Part shown: positions 50,491-63,097 of the stretch, in pieces
Numbering within the stretch: the first letter of the stretch is position 1
How the letters are laid out: every line of letters starts with the position of its first letter
Assembly: GCA_036365515.1 (NCBI GenBank)
Contig: CM070875.1
Location: 3,011,001-3,075,000 of the forward strand
DNA: 64,000 nucleotides
Direction of reading: 5' to 3'
From: Torymus aiolomorphi
Taxonomy: Eukaryota; Arthropoda; Insecta; Hymenoptera; Torymidae
Program-made: the position numbers and the translations under genes
The notes under the pieces: generated by a model
What the model was told of the DNA's origin: nothing
What the model saw: only the letters and a program-made list of their open reading frames with translations
The model's database searches: none

Positions 50491-51539
50491 TTAAGGAAAA
50501 GTAAAGTGTATGTAGAATTTTTAACAGGAACGGCGGTTGCTGTACTGAATGGGCGATGAAATTCAGTCTATGGGAACGTCATAGCTTTCGAGGAAGCGGC
50601 AATAATGTATTATGAAAACACATTTAATATTAACAAGAAGAGGCTGTATCGAGAATTACTCGAGGGCTTCGAATCATGTTGAACACATAATAATGTAATT
50701 GGTAAGAAAGAGTAAGTCTACAAGAATTTATATAGGGGCGTTCATGGACGACGAAAATTCAATATTTACGTGCACCGTCGATAAATCTAATTTTAAAGAG
50801 TCATAGACGCAAGCGTAAAATTTCATTGAGAAGGACGCCGGCTACAAATCAGTCCTTTTCTTCCCTCTCGTCCCTTTCCCCATACCCCTACCCCACGGTG
50901 TTATACGGTTAAAATTGTGTCTGTAAATTGTGTCAGAGCGCTTAAATAACTGATAAAGTACATTTACCTTATACTTTTATTCGGCAGTAATTCAAAGCCA
51001 CTCAGCAGGATTAAATTCGAAAAAGTACGCGTGCGCTTTATAATAGGAACTCGACTGTTCAAACAAAATTTTCGCATAACTGGGTCGCTCATTAATAACG
51101 TTTAAGACGAGGAGGCAAGCAGTCCCTATACCGAGCGTTGAATTGAGTATTTTATTCGGGATCTTAACCCATTTGCGCTCCGAAATTCAATGATGTCAAA
51201 ACTTTTTTTTGCGTCCGATGTCTCTAAAGTCTCTTGAAGTTGACATAAGTGGAAGAGTAAAAGGAGAAGAAGGAGCGGCAACGTTTTTGAACGAAGCCAA
51301 TGAAAGCTGATGAACATAGGATGTCAGACGAGTTATTGCGCTCGATGGCTATTATTTATTACATCGTTATATTTATGATTTTGTGTAAAATAGATTTTGA
51401 AGTTTGTTAATGCAAATACAAAAGGTTTTGATGAACATTTTTATAGCTTCTCACATTTAAACCAAGTGAAAAAGATGCGCAATAAAGTTCTCTACATTAA
51501 TCAATAATTGCATTTAGGATGTAAATAAATGTGTGAGTG

Positions 51540-51730
51540 TGTATACGGGTATATGTGAATGTATGTATATTTTGGTGTGATGTGTGAATGATGCATGTCT
51601 GATGACCTGCATAATCCAGACCTGAGAGCGGGAAATTCCATTAACTTTTCCAGGGTTACTCATGTAATGTATGAATTACCAATGTAATAATTATGTATTA
51701 CTCTGGAAGTAAATAAATAAATAAATATAC
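51540..51730 (+). repeat. Possible short interspersed repeat with (AAAT)n tail
   Basis: A GT-rich start, the segment GACCTGCATAATCCAGACC and a terminal GTAAATAAATAAATAAATA tail resemble the 3' end of a retroposed element. No second copy is visible in the window, so this is weak. Confidence 0.25.
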
Positions 51731-52972
51731 AAGTATGTACAGTTAAAATTGAAAAGTACTTGTTCTTCATAAGTGGTAAATATGTATTGGACAACCGATA
51801 GGCATAAATAAATTTGCTGGGAGTACACGCCTATAAGGACATCGCTATTATCTGGTTAGAATTACCGTGGCTGACATATGACCGGCACAGTTTGCGGCGC
51901 ACAACGGCTACTTTCACTGATAGTGACGCAAACACCAACAACAATACAACATTGAAATATCATGGCGGATGACGTTTAGCACAGGTAGTCGAAGGCTTCA
52001 TCGAATAGTCAATAAATAACAAAAGAAAAATATCTAATCACATGGTAAATTTAATCGACAATCATGCCGAAGCTAGACCTTCCAAAAAACGGAAGATGAC
52101 GGAGTGCGGAAGATCGACGAACGGGGTAATAAAAATATTGAAATAAGCAATAATAATTAAAGTAGTGTTCAATAAGTACTATTATGTTATAAATCAATTC
52201 CAGCCATTATTATATTTGTTAAACCCTACGGACGGGCTTCGCTCTTTGCGTCCTCGCTATAGGAGCTTCGCCTCTGAACCCCGTCTACACTTTTCCCCTA
52301 CCCATCGCTTCTTTCCATTAGTAATATATTACTATTTATTTATTTATTTAAATAGGCCAAAGACCCTTAAAATACAATATATATATATATATATACATAG
52401 AAGGTGTCGAGGTGACAAGCGCAAGATATAATATACGCATAATATTAATATTTTTTTACAAAAGAGTTGGACGTGCGTTTGAAGGCTGCTATATTTGGAA
52501 TTATTCTCACGTTAGTTGGGAGTACGTTATATGAACGTTTGATTCGATTAACCGTGGAATAGAAACCATAATTAGAATTAGATTTATTCTATTCATTTTT
52601 ATCTAATGTTTCTTCATACTGGTCGAAGTTTCCTCATACTATTTGGGACGAATATTGTTTTTAACTGTGAAGATAATTTCCACACTTATTGTGAAAGATG
52701 TATATAGTTTACAACTTTTTCTCCTGCAAATTTTATACTAAAGATATATTGCTTATATTGATATCATGTTATAATTTCTTAAAATTTTCTTAATGTACAA
52801 AGCCAATTTTTAATTTCGCTTTATTATATCGAAAAACGTATAAAAGTAGATTAGTGCTCCTCAGTAAGATCAGAACACTTCTAATATGAAAATATGTTTC
52901 GTTCAGTATACTTTTAGTTGTTTAATGCACTAAAAAGTAGCAGAAAGAGACTTTTCCCCCGTGCAATTAGTA

Positions 52973-55814
52973 TAATAATAATAATATTTATTATCCATGT
53001 ATAGATTTACAGAATCTTTTTACATAAGTATCCCTTTTCCCTTTTCACTTTCGCATCACTCTTCATGGGTGCAGAATATAAAATATTAAAAATGTTGCTT
53101 ATTTCTACTTAAATATATCATCACTGATTTCACTTATTCGCTTTCGCTACTATTGATGCACTTTGTACTTCGGTTTTAATAGACTTTGATTGCTCTCGCC
53201 TAACTAAACCTAAACGCCTCCTTCCATTTCTGTTTCTCTTATAATTAATTCACAGTTAATAAATTCGCTGGAGGTCCTCGCTCGCTATACAACAGTTTAT
53301 CCACCCTCTGTCCTATCTATTTCATTCGCTTGCTCGTTCCTATTCTGTCTTTTCCCTTACGGCCCTTCCGTCCTCAACTTTGCCTTCTTTTCAAATTCCC
53401 TGCTGTACTTGCACAGTCCCTTCATCGGATCACCTCTTAAGATTTCTCTTATTTTTATTTTAATCGTCTCCTCTGTTCCCACCAGTCCCGTCATTTCCGC
53501 TTCTCTTACCCATTCCTTCTTTATTAATTTTTTAGCCTCGCTACAGATCCATATGTGTTCTATAGTTTCCTTTTTCCTTCCGCATAATCTACACGTCTCG
53601 TTCTCGAATCCCCTGAATCTCGATCTTCCTAAGCTACCATACCTAAGTCTTGCCCACTGTTCTTTCATACCCCCTTCCCATTTCCTGCTTTTCCAATATT
53701 GTTCCCTTCCCAATTGATTTTTTAGATCTTTATAAATCTTACAGAATCGTGAATTGTCAATTTTGTTCCAATCTTTCTGTGTTTTTTGATCCGACCTTAT
53801 TTCTATGCCTTTCCCATACTTGAATGTCGCCTCATCTTTTCTTTCCTTCGTTATTATCCAATCCAAGTCCCCTCCTAATCTTACCTCTTTGAACGCCTTT
53901 TTGAGATTTTTCCCCCACTTCGACGGAGTCCCGTTCCTCACCCCTCTTAGTTCTTCTTTTAAGCATATCTCCGGCCATCTCCCCTCCTCTCCCTCCGCTA
54001 ACCTGGCTAGATAATTTCCTGCTCTTTTTCTGGTTTCTAATTCTAGACTTTTCCTTCCTGCTTCAATTCTCCATATATATGTCGGCGTGTTTCCATTTAT
54101 TCCCATTGCCATTTTTGTGAACCTGCCCTGGACCTTCTCGATTTCTTCCCATCTACTCCAGCCAAAAATTTCCGCCCCATATAGGCATCCCGATTTAACT
54201 ATCGTATCCAATAAATATAACCATTTAGAAAGATTGTTTAATCGTGCTCTTTTCCAGATTCCCCATACCGTGTTTATTGCTTTTCTTACCTTTGTGGCCA
54301 TTCTTTTTGTATGCATGCTATACGGGTTTTTGGTTGTGAACCAAAAGCCAAGGTATTTGTATTCGTTTACTATCTCTAGTTCTCGTCCTTTATATTTCCA
54401 TATGCCCTCCTTCCCGCCCCCCCCCCTCCCTTGTGGAATACCATAACTTTAGTTTTTTCCGTATTTACTTCCATTCCATTTTTCTATGTAAATCTTTCCA
54501 GATCTCTCAGCATACTTTGCAGCCCTTCCCTCGTATCCGCGATATCGTCCACAAATTATAGGCAGAATATTTTTGTGTTTCTGATTACTGATTCTCCCTC
54601 ATTTCTTTTCTCCCATCTTTCGTCCACATCGTCAATGTATACATTAAATAAGGACAGCCCTGCCTTACCCCCCTCTTAGTTCTAAACATCTCCGTTAGCC
54701 CTTCCTCCGTTATAACTTCATTTTATGTATTACCGTATATCCCCTTAATCATTTTTAACATTTTCCCCTTTATCCCTTTCTTTTTTAATTTTTCAAACAA
54801 TATCTCCCTATTTATTGAATCAAAAACCGTTTTAAAGTCTATAAAGCCCACAAATAATTTGCCTCCCTTGTTTTTTAATTTATTATTTATTAACCTATTT
54901 AGTACAAAAATATGATCCCTTGTGCTTCGTTCTTCCTTGAAACCCGCTTAACTCTCTTTAAGTCATTCTGTTTTTTCCAGCCATTCTCTAATCCTATTTG
55001 CCGTTATATTTGTGAGTAATTTGTATCCTACATCTAAAAGCGCCACTCCCCTATAGTTTTTCACCTCATTTTCATTGCCTGTCTTATGTATGGGATATAT
55101 CCTAGCCACTTTCCACCCATTGATCACTTTTCCGCTACTAAAGACTTCATTTACAATTTGTACTATTTCTTTAATCCATGCCACTGGTAGTTCTTTTAGA
55201 AATTCCGAAACTATACCGTCTTCCCCTGCTGCTTTATTGTTTTTCATTCTAACTAGTGCCTCTTTTACTTCCGCAAATGATATCTCCCTATCTAACTCTT
55301 CATTCTCCCCCTCGTTCTCTGTCATCTCTGCCGTCCCCCTATTTTCCGGTATTAGTATTTCTATATTCTTTTTCATTGCTTACCCCTACTAGTTTTTTAA
55401 AATGTTTATTCCATTCCTGCTTTTTTATGTTGGCCCCTTTTCTATTTTTCTTAGCCCTAAACACTCTGATTGCCTTCCAAAATTCTGTCATCCCCCTACC
55501 TGATTCTACCCTTTTCCATTTTTTCTCTCTTCTTTCTCTTCCTTATCTCTTTAAGTTTTACTCTTTCCTCTTTAAGCTTTTCCTTGTCTCCTTCCTCCCT
55601 TGATTTTACCCATACCTTTACTGCTCTCCAAGTTCTGTTTTTTTGTTCTTTTATCTCGCTGTCTTTTTCCGTTAGAGCATATTTATTTTTAATTTTCTTG
55701 TCCATTTCTAGTTCGCTTCCCTCTTCCCAAATTACCTTAACTAGCCTTTCCCACCTTTCCTGCGCTTGTAATATTTCGGTCTCTAGTCTTTCCCCTCGTC
55801 TTTCCATCGCGTTG
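52973..55814 (-). mobile_element. 5'-truncated non-LTR retrotransposon (LINE), minus strand
   Basis: A 15-bp duplication CCCGTGCAATTAGTA flanks the insertion exactly (52958-52972 and 55815-55829). The element is on the minus strand and ends in a (TAA)-type tail (52973-52990), as in I-clade LINEs. It keeps the region before the reverse transcriptase (55807-55496), the RT N-terminal part with NNKAAGEDGI and YPIHKTG-type motifs (55376-54963), an RT active-site box reading FVDD near 54550, and a C-terminal domain (54316-53357) with a CRLCGRKKETIEHIWIC zinc-finger-like motif. The endonuclease domain is missing. Confidence 0.85.
53357..55807 (-). pseudogene. Broken LINE ORF2 (reverse transcriptase)
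   Basis: Three open segments in different frames (55807-55496, 55376-54963, 54316-53357) belong to one ancestral reverse transcriptase polyprotein. Stops and frameshifts separate them, including a TAA just before the FVDD box. The usual FADD active-site box appears as FVDD. The last segment is a 319-codon ORF covering the region after the RT domain. The copy cannot make a functional protein. Confidence 0.8.
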
Positions 55815-56223
55815 CCCGTGCAATTAGTAATAATTATTAATTATAATTAATTATATGGGGAAAGTTTTATGAGTTGAAATAAATTAAATGATCGACAAAC
55901 AAGAATTTTCAGATTATACTTTTAAACGTACTTTTTTAAATAATTTGCAGCGTTATTTATGGGGGTATAAGTATTAATGGACGTAATTTTTTCGTACAAT
56001 ATACTTGCTGTGCATATACGTGTGCTCTACCAAACACATATTATGAAAAGTGGCTGGTACGGAAAGTGGATTATTAATAATCCGTTTCAATATGCATATT
56101 TCGTTTTAATTTAAATCTTTGTAATCGCTTTTAATTATGTTAGTCAACTTGGCCATTAAAAACAGCGTGGGAACACTTAATACTTATAGAACTTTTAATA
56201 CACCCCACATGCGTTAAATTTAA

Positions 56224-56250
56224 TAAAAAAAAAAAAAAAAAAAAAAAAAA
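56224..56250. repeat. Poly-A tract
   Basis: Run of about 27 adenines. Confidence 0.95.
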
Positions 56251-57768
56251 CACATAGTGGAGAGAGTGGAGAGTGGTATACGAAATGCTGTTAAAAGCTT
56301 ATATTGATCTTATCAACATTCTTATCGTTATATTTTCTACAAGTAAAGATACGAATTCTATAACAACACATAGGCAGTCCATCAGTATACACATATAGAA
56401 TTTCTATACACTTTTGTACTTATTCTCATATCAATACAGATAAAACATTTTCCACCTAGTCATCTTTCAAACAAAATAACATATCCATAATCGCCATAAT
56501 GTCTGCCGACCTCAATACTATGCGCTCCATTTTACTGACAATCGATAAGACAGGCTTCAACGGTCAATCGGTAACCAGCATAACAAAAACACGGGCTCCT
56601 GCAATATTAGTAGCTGGGAATATACAGCACAAACGGGGGTTTTATACGAGAAAAAAAAATTAAAGGGACCCCCTACAACGCACCTGTACATCTCCATGTA
56701 ACATGGTACCATTGCCTATATATATATATATCACTCATCATTCAACGGTATAGTTGTCGCGCGGGCGCGCTCGTGGTATCGCGTCGCGACAGTGTTTTGT
56801 TGTTTTTCTCCCCGTCGTCGCCCGCGCACGAAGTCCGTCCAGCTCTCTCTATACTCGCGGCTTACAAGTATACGACACGCGCAGTTTCCGGCCTCTTACA
56901 CACGTCATATATACATTTACACACCAGCAATCCTTCAAGAATCTTCCACGAGAATATAAGCGAAAAGAAAAGTTATCTTCATCCTGCACACATATATAAG
57001 TAAAAAAGTTGTAATCCCAGAGAGAGCCAACGTCATAAAGAACCGCGAGTATAAACAAACCTCATCTTATTATATTATACTTTCATTCAAGAGCTTATAG
57101 GCTAGCTATAGGCGCGTGCAGAAGACATCAATTTCCTCACCGCGGCGCGCGAACAAGAGGGAGAGAGAGAGAAATCAGATCCGCCGTCGACCTCGAGTAA
57201 AACGTAAATACACCAAAGAGCGCGGCGCTGCATGTGTATTAGTGTGGAAGTGGACTGCGAAGAACGAACTGCGCATACACAGACGGTCACGGCGTCACGC
57301 ATCGGCGAGCAAGCGAGCGAGCTGTGCTGAGCTGAGCTGCTCTCTGCTCTGCTCCAGGTGGTTCGGTTCTCTGTCTACTCCTTAGTCTTATTAGTTGCCG
57401 AGTGCGCTCGCGTATGTATATAATATATAGTATTAGTATATACGTGTAGTGCGTATCTCTCTCTTTTCCAAGAGAGGACATAATACAACGAAGGAGACAG
57501 GTGGAGAGTAGGTATATAGCAGACCGCCCAGACGGGAGAGGTTGATCCTCTTCCATATATATTATACCGTGTGTGTGTAGTTAGTGCCTTAGTGCACATC
57601 ACACACAGCACATATCGTCTCCTGCGAGAGAGTTCGTCGTACTCGTACTCCCTAGAACAGCAGCAGCACGCGCGCGTGTGAGTTTGTGTATGTGTGTGTT
57701 TTTCTCCGTCCGTGTGTGAAAACGCGCGACGACGACGACGCGACGACGACGACGAGCAGGCACGTTCT

Positions 57769-58009
57769 ATGAGCGCTAAGGGCCAAGGGGACCCTGGTGA
57801 AGACCTTACGTCCAGGTACGTGTCTCTTCGTGTAGGTGGTGTACGCGCGTGTGTGTGTGTGTATGAAGCTTCGAGCATAGTGTGAAGAGCTGAAGAGCCC
57901 CCCCTCCGACATCGTAATATAGTCGATATTCCGTGCGCTAGCTGCGCGCACGCACGTATGTTATGACGAGAGAGAAAGAGAGAGGACGCATGTTTAACAT
58001 TCTCTCCGT

Positions 58010-58045
<36 letters not shown>

Positions 58046-61000
58046 GTAGACGACGTTCGTTAATTATGTAACGCCCTTTTTTCGGGATCGCCTCTTAACC
58101 TCGTTGGGTGCTTGAGAGGGAGGAAATAGGATTAAGCAGAGTCTACTGCTGCTGCTACCGGGTATTTAAATGGCTCCCGTGTGTACTTAGTTCGCGCGGC
58201 AGCGTTTTGACATTTGCACCCCCGCCGCATCACGAGGAGCTGTAGCTACCTGCGGCCGCTTCTACTTGTTGGCTTTGGCTTTGTTTACCTACGTCCCTTT
58301 GTACCTGCGAGTGCAAGAGCCATTATGTCTGCTCCGAAAGAGTTGAGGTTATAATTGAACCTGTGACAATGAGAATTGAGATGTGCTTCTCTCGCTTTCC
58401 TCTTATGTTATCGCGCGCGTCGACGGGGGTGTATATGCCTAGATTTCTCTTCTCGCGATGATCTCGCGCCTTTGTTCTCTCTCGCTCACTGGTTCTCATC
58501 GGTTTATAATTAGCTCTTTGTCTTTCACGCTTTGTGCTCGTATCTTACTGGCGGTGCGTTATTTTTGTCCTCCCACCTATGGTTCCGTAGAGAGAAATGC
58601 CAAAAAATCGCTCGCTTCTTTTCCGGTACTATAATTATTTTGCGCGATTGGTTCAATAATCTTTGTCCTGGTGCTGTGATGATTTTCTATGAATAGATAG
58701 AAGGTGCAGGCCTTTTTGTCTGATGAATCGCATTTGTTGTTGTGTTTTTCAGGGTAGGAGCAGAGAGCCCTTGCAGCGACATGAAGCGGGCAGCTGCCAA
58801 GAAATTAATTGAGCGCTACTTCTACCAGCTGATCGATGGCTGTGGTAATCCCAGCTGTGACAACCAGTATTGCGCATCTAGTGGCAAGGTATGTTGAGAA
58901 TTTTGCGTTACACTGATATTTGGTTTTTCTGAAATCAGACGGAGTGCCATTGTATTACATTTAAGACATGTAATCATTCCATTTGCGAATTAAATTACTT
59001 TACACATAATATGCTTTACAAATAATGAACATTTTACTTTTCAAAATTGCAATAATTATATTGAGAATCAAAGTTGACCTTTAATTTTCATTTTTGTCAA
59101 ATTTTTGATTATATAAATTTTATGAAAGAACTAAGATGTGCAAATTTTCACTAAAATAAGTAAGAAAATTGAATAACAATTGGTAAACACATCAATAACG
59201 TTTAATTATTAAACTTATAGGTTACCAACCTTACACCAAATCAGGCAGCAGCCCAAGCAATCAGCTTATTTTCACAAGACGCAAGATTGTGTGACGGTGT
59301 GCAACCAAGTAAAGTTGCAAGAACAATTCTGGAGCCTGAACCAGCATCCTTAGCCAAAAGCCTACCAAACAAAAATGTTAATCCTACATGCTCTGTGGAA
59401 GGTATGTTATAAAATTTCCCGCAGAATAATATCTTACCAACCCATTTAAATCTTCTCAATTCAGCAGATTCGCATATGAATTTTGAAGTGACTAGTAGTA
59501 TTTTACCAAAGGAACAAAATTTAGAACCACCGGTTGATTATTCAAGTGAAACTGATGATAAAAGCATAATAATTGATTTTGTCAAATCTGTTGATGAAAG
59601 TCTGTTATTAATCTATTATTTGAATAAGTTCTTAGTACAATAAAATTATACTACTTTCTTAATACTTTTAGATCCGTGTGACGCGTATAAGTCTAAAAAC
59701 AAACGTCGTAAAACAGCAAGCTCAGCTATTTCTAAGAAAAAGAATAAACGAAAATCAAGTCATCCTACAAAATCACTAAGAAACTCTGAATCTACTGATA
59801 ATGAACATCTATTAATTAATAAATTAATAGTTTTGGCCTTGTATCTAAGATATGTTGATGCAAAAAACTTTATTAATGAATCCAAGACTCAATGATTTTT
59901 AAAAATTATTTGATTTTGTTACTTATTATGCTAATATAAAAATTTGTTAAAGTAAAAGAAAGTAAAATTCCTGTTACTATACTATACTTTATACTGTTCA
60001 AAATGTACAAGCATTGTAACTGTATTAATTCTTTTTGGATGATAAATATTTTGTTTTTCATAATAATATTTGAGTAATTATTTTATGTAATAAGATATAT
60101 TTCGTTCTATTTTATTCTTCAGAAAAATCAGTGCCATATCTTACAGAAGCCAAACTTTTGGATATTATTAGCAAATGTAAATCAGAGGGATCATACTCTC
60201 TTCTCATTAGGACATTGGGGGAAGTTTTTTCATCGGCACAAGCTTTGAGTCGAAGTTTTCAAAAATCAGAAAAAGATGACTCACCACTCACAGCCTTGCT
60301 TGATAGAGCTTCTGCATCTTTACTGTGTCCTCCGGGAGACCTCAGTAAAGAGGCTGTACGATCATTGCAAGGAGAAGATAAAGAAGAAGATAGCAGCGAT
60401 CCTACACCCACAGTTCCTCAGCTTGATGATACCAGTGTTGACTTGCCAGCTGTTCGTCGAGCTTTCACTGCACTTTGGTCCTTGCCAGGTATGTATTTAT
60501 GATAAAAATAATTTAATTTATAAACAGGTGCAATAGTTAGACTATTTAATACCGAAAATTTTCTTTACTAGGAGAAGCATTTGAATCTGCCTTGGTACAC
60601 GCTCTAGTCACATTGGCTGATAACATAGAATTAGACTTGCGAGTGTTTGGTGTCAAATCTGATGACAGCACAGACAGTTTACTCAATGTATTCTTAATCG
60701 TCTTCGAAATACCTGTATTAGGAAGCAGTGAATACTTGGAAATGGCTTTACACATGCTTTGCAAAGCTGCAAGTTGTTTACCTGTTACAGCTCAAGCAAA
60801 ACTTGCGCGTATCTGGGCTCGGCATTGCAAAACCCGATTACCAAGCTTGCTTCAAGCTCTACAACAACTTATTACTGTTAAAGTAAATATTGGTTTTCTT
60901 TAATAAATTAACCATTTGTAATTGTATATTGTAATGTAATCAATATATAGTATTTGCAATTCTTAATAAATCCATATCTGATTATCTGGCAGGTTATTGG

Positions 61001-63097
61001 AGGTACATTCACCCGAGATTATTGTGTACAGGATGCAGATACTATTACAGCACCAACGAAAGTTATGAAAATTTTGTACTATGCTAGTGTTTTAGCTGGT
61101 GAGCTGGATTCACCAGATCTTGCCATTGATGAAGATAATGAACCAAATAGTTCAGATAAATCTACTCAAAGAGCAGTAACACCTCAGGTAAACATTCAAC
61201 ATACAATATAAATTCAAAAAATTTTATTTAAACTTTTTTGACGAATAAATACAATTATGTAAGATTGTTAACAAAAATAAAAATTTGGTAAATTTATGAA
61301 TTAATCAATAAGCCTTAATGAGATGTTTCATCATTGATGTTAGATTAAAAATTAATTCCTTTATTTTTTTGAAGGACCCACTAGCTATTGAATTAGGTAT
61401 TTCATCATTGGATGCTCGTATCCCTCTCATCCCTTTCGTCGATTTCTACAACGAACCTTTAAGTGATGCCGTCGAAATGGACAAAGATTTCGCATACTAC
61501 AAAAGTGAACAGCCAAAGAAATTTAGTTTTATGAACTACGCATTCATTCTTACACCAGCCACGAAAACTCTCGGTTTGTATTACGACAATCGTATAAGAA
61601 TGTACAGCGAACGTCGAATGAGTTTTTTTCAGACAGTAGTTGGTCAACCTACAAATCCGTACCTTAGATTAAAGGTAAATAATAAGACAATAAAATTGTA
61701 TGATTTTTGAGCTACAATTTTTTCAAAGTGTTATTATTTAATGTTATTGCTGTTCAGGTTAGGAGAGATCATCTAATTGAAGATGCTCTTGTTGAGTTAG
61801 AAGTAGTAGCTATGGAAAATCCATATGACCTTAAAAAGCAGCTAGTAGTCGAGTTCGAAGGTGAACAAGGCGTTGACGAGGGCGGCGTTTCGAAAGAATT
61901 TTTCCAATTAGTAGTTGAAGAAATTTTTAATCCAGATTATGGAATGTTTACAACACAAGTAAATATTTGACCAATTTTAGTTCCTCATGTTACTTAAAAA
62001 CAAACTCTTAAGACAATTTTAATTTTTAGGAGGACATACAAACCATGTGGTTTAATCCAACATCTTTTGAGAGTGACGCACAATTTACCCTCATCGGTGT
62101 AGTTCTTGGACTAGCTATTTACAACAATGTGATTCTGGATGTTCGTTTTCCTATGGTTGTGTATCGTAAATTACTGGGTCGGAAAGGAAGCTTCGCCGAT
62201 TTGGAAGACTGGAATCCAACACTTCATCGGACATTGATGGAAATGATAGAGTACACAGATGACGATATGCAAGACGTTTTTATGCAAACATTCAAAGTGG
62301 GCTACAAGTAAGTTTATTTAGTTATAGCGTTTACCTTATACAAAATCGGAAATTCTAAATGGAAAATTTGACACTTTTCAGAGACGTCTTTGGTAATCTT
62401 CTGTTTCACGAGTTGAAGGAAAATGGAGATGAAACTTATGTAACACAAGAGAACAAAAGAGAATTCGTCGATCTTTATGCAGACTTCTTAATTAACAACT
62501 CAGTTGAGAGGCAATTTAAAGCGTTCAGGCGTGGTTTCCAAATGGTGACTGACGAAAGTCCGTTGGCTTTATTGTTCAGACCCGAAGAAATCGAACAATT
62601 AGTTTGCGGAAGTAAAGTGTTTGACTTTGCGGAATTGGAAGCAGCAACCGAGTACGACGGCGGATACACAGCTGAGAGTGACGCGATACGCAATTTCTGG
62701 CAAGTCGCTCACTCTTTAACACCCGAGAGTCAAAGGAGACTTTTGCAATTCACAACCGGTAGTGATAGAGTACCAGTTGGAGGCCTGTCGCGTCTTAAAA
62801 TGATGATTGCCCGTCACGGTCCAGATTCTGACAGGTAATACATTTTATCATATATACATTTTTTTTTTTAACATATATACTTTTTTTTTTAATATGTATA
62901 CATTTTTTTTAACTCCTTAAAAACTTTGTTTTGTGTTATCAAATTATACTTAATGTTTTGGTATTATTGATTTCAGGTTACCAATAGCTCATACGTGTTT
63001 TAATGTGTTATTGTTACCAGATTATAGTACGTTAGAAAAATTGCAAGACCGACTATTGAAAGCAATTAATTACTCAAAGGGCTTTGGAATGCTTTAA
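57769..63097 (+). CDS. Ube3a: Ube3a (E6AP) HECT E3 ubiquitin ligase
   Basis: Eleven exons join in frame: 57769-57815, 58753-58888, 59221-59401, 60123-60488, 60572-60882, 60993-61187, 61375-61674, 61758-61958, 62030-62307, 62382-62834 and 62977-63097 (862 aa; human about 852-875). The N-terminus has the AZUL zinc-binding domain with Cys46, Cys51, Cys56 and Cys85; an internal Met26 ([13 protein letters not shown]) matches the start of the short mammalian isoform. The HECT domain spans about residues 505-862, with [19 protein letters not shown] and the catalytic Cys830 in HTCFNVL, 32 residues from the C-terminus as in human UBE3A. The protein ends KGFGML. It transfers ubiquitin from E2 enzymes to substrates for proteasomal turnover. 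Introns after the second are short (70-720 bases). Confidence 0.97.
58012..58042. repeat. (TC)n microsatellite in the first Ube3a intron
   Basis: CT tract of about 30 bases, 200 bases after the first donor. Confidence 0.93.
59465..59599 (+). CDS. Ube3a: Candidate Ube3a cassette exon (45 codons)
   Basis: An open segment follows acceptor ttcag (59464), or a NAGNAG alternative at 59467. It ends at a weak donor A|GTCTGT (59599/59600). It starts and ends in phase 1, like the junction between exons 59221-59401 and 60123-60488, so inclusion would add 45 residues (44 with the alternate acceptor) without a frame change. The peptide is acidic/serine-rich. If the weak donor is not used, the frame stops at a TAA at about 59641. 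Confidence 0.4.
59672..59895 (+). CDS. Ube3a: Candidate alternative terminal exon of Ube3a
   Basis: A good pyrimidine-rich acceptor (ttaatacttttag) precedes an open frame of 74 codons in phase 1, ending at TGA 59893-59895. Joined to either exon 59221-59401 or the cassette exon, it would replace the rest of Ube3a, including the HECT domain, with a lysine/arginine/serine-rich tail (for example [11 protein letters not shown]). A second weak phase-1 donor (TCAA|GTCATC) could instead return to the main frame. No transcript evidence is available. Confidence 0.35.

Noticed and set aside
54963..55376. Active reverse transcriptase gene
   Set aside because: Frames are broken by stops and shifts, the endonuclease part is absent and the insertion is 5'-truncated.
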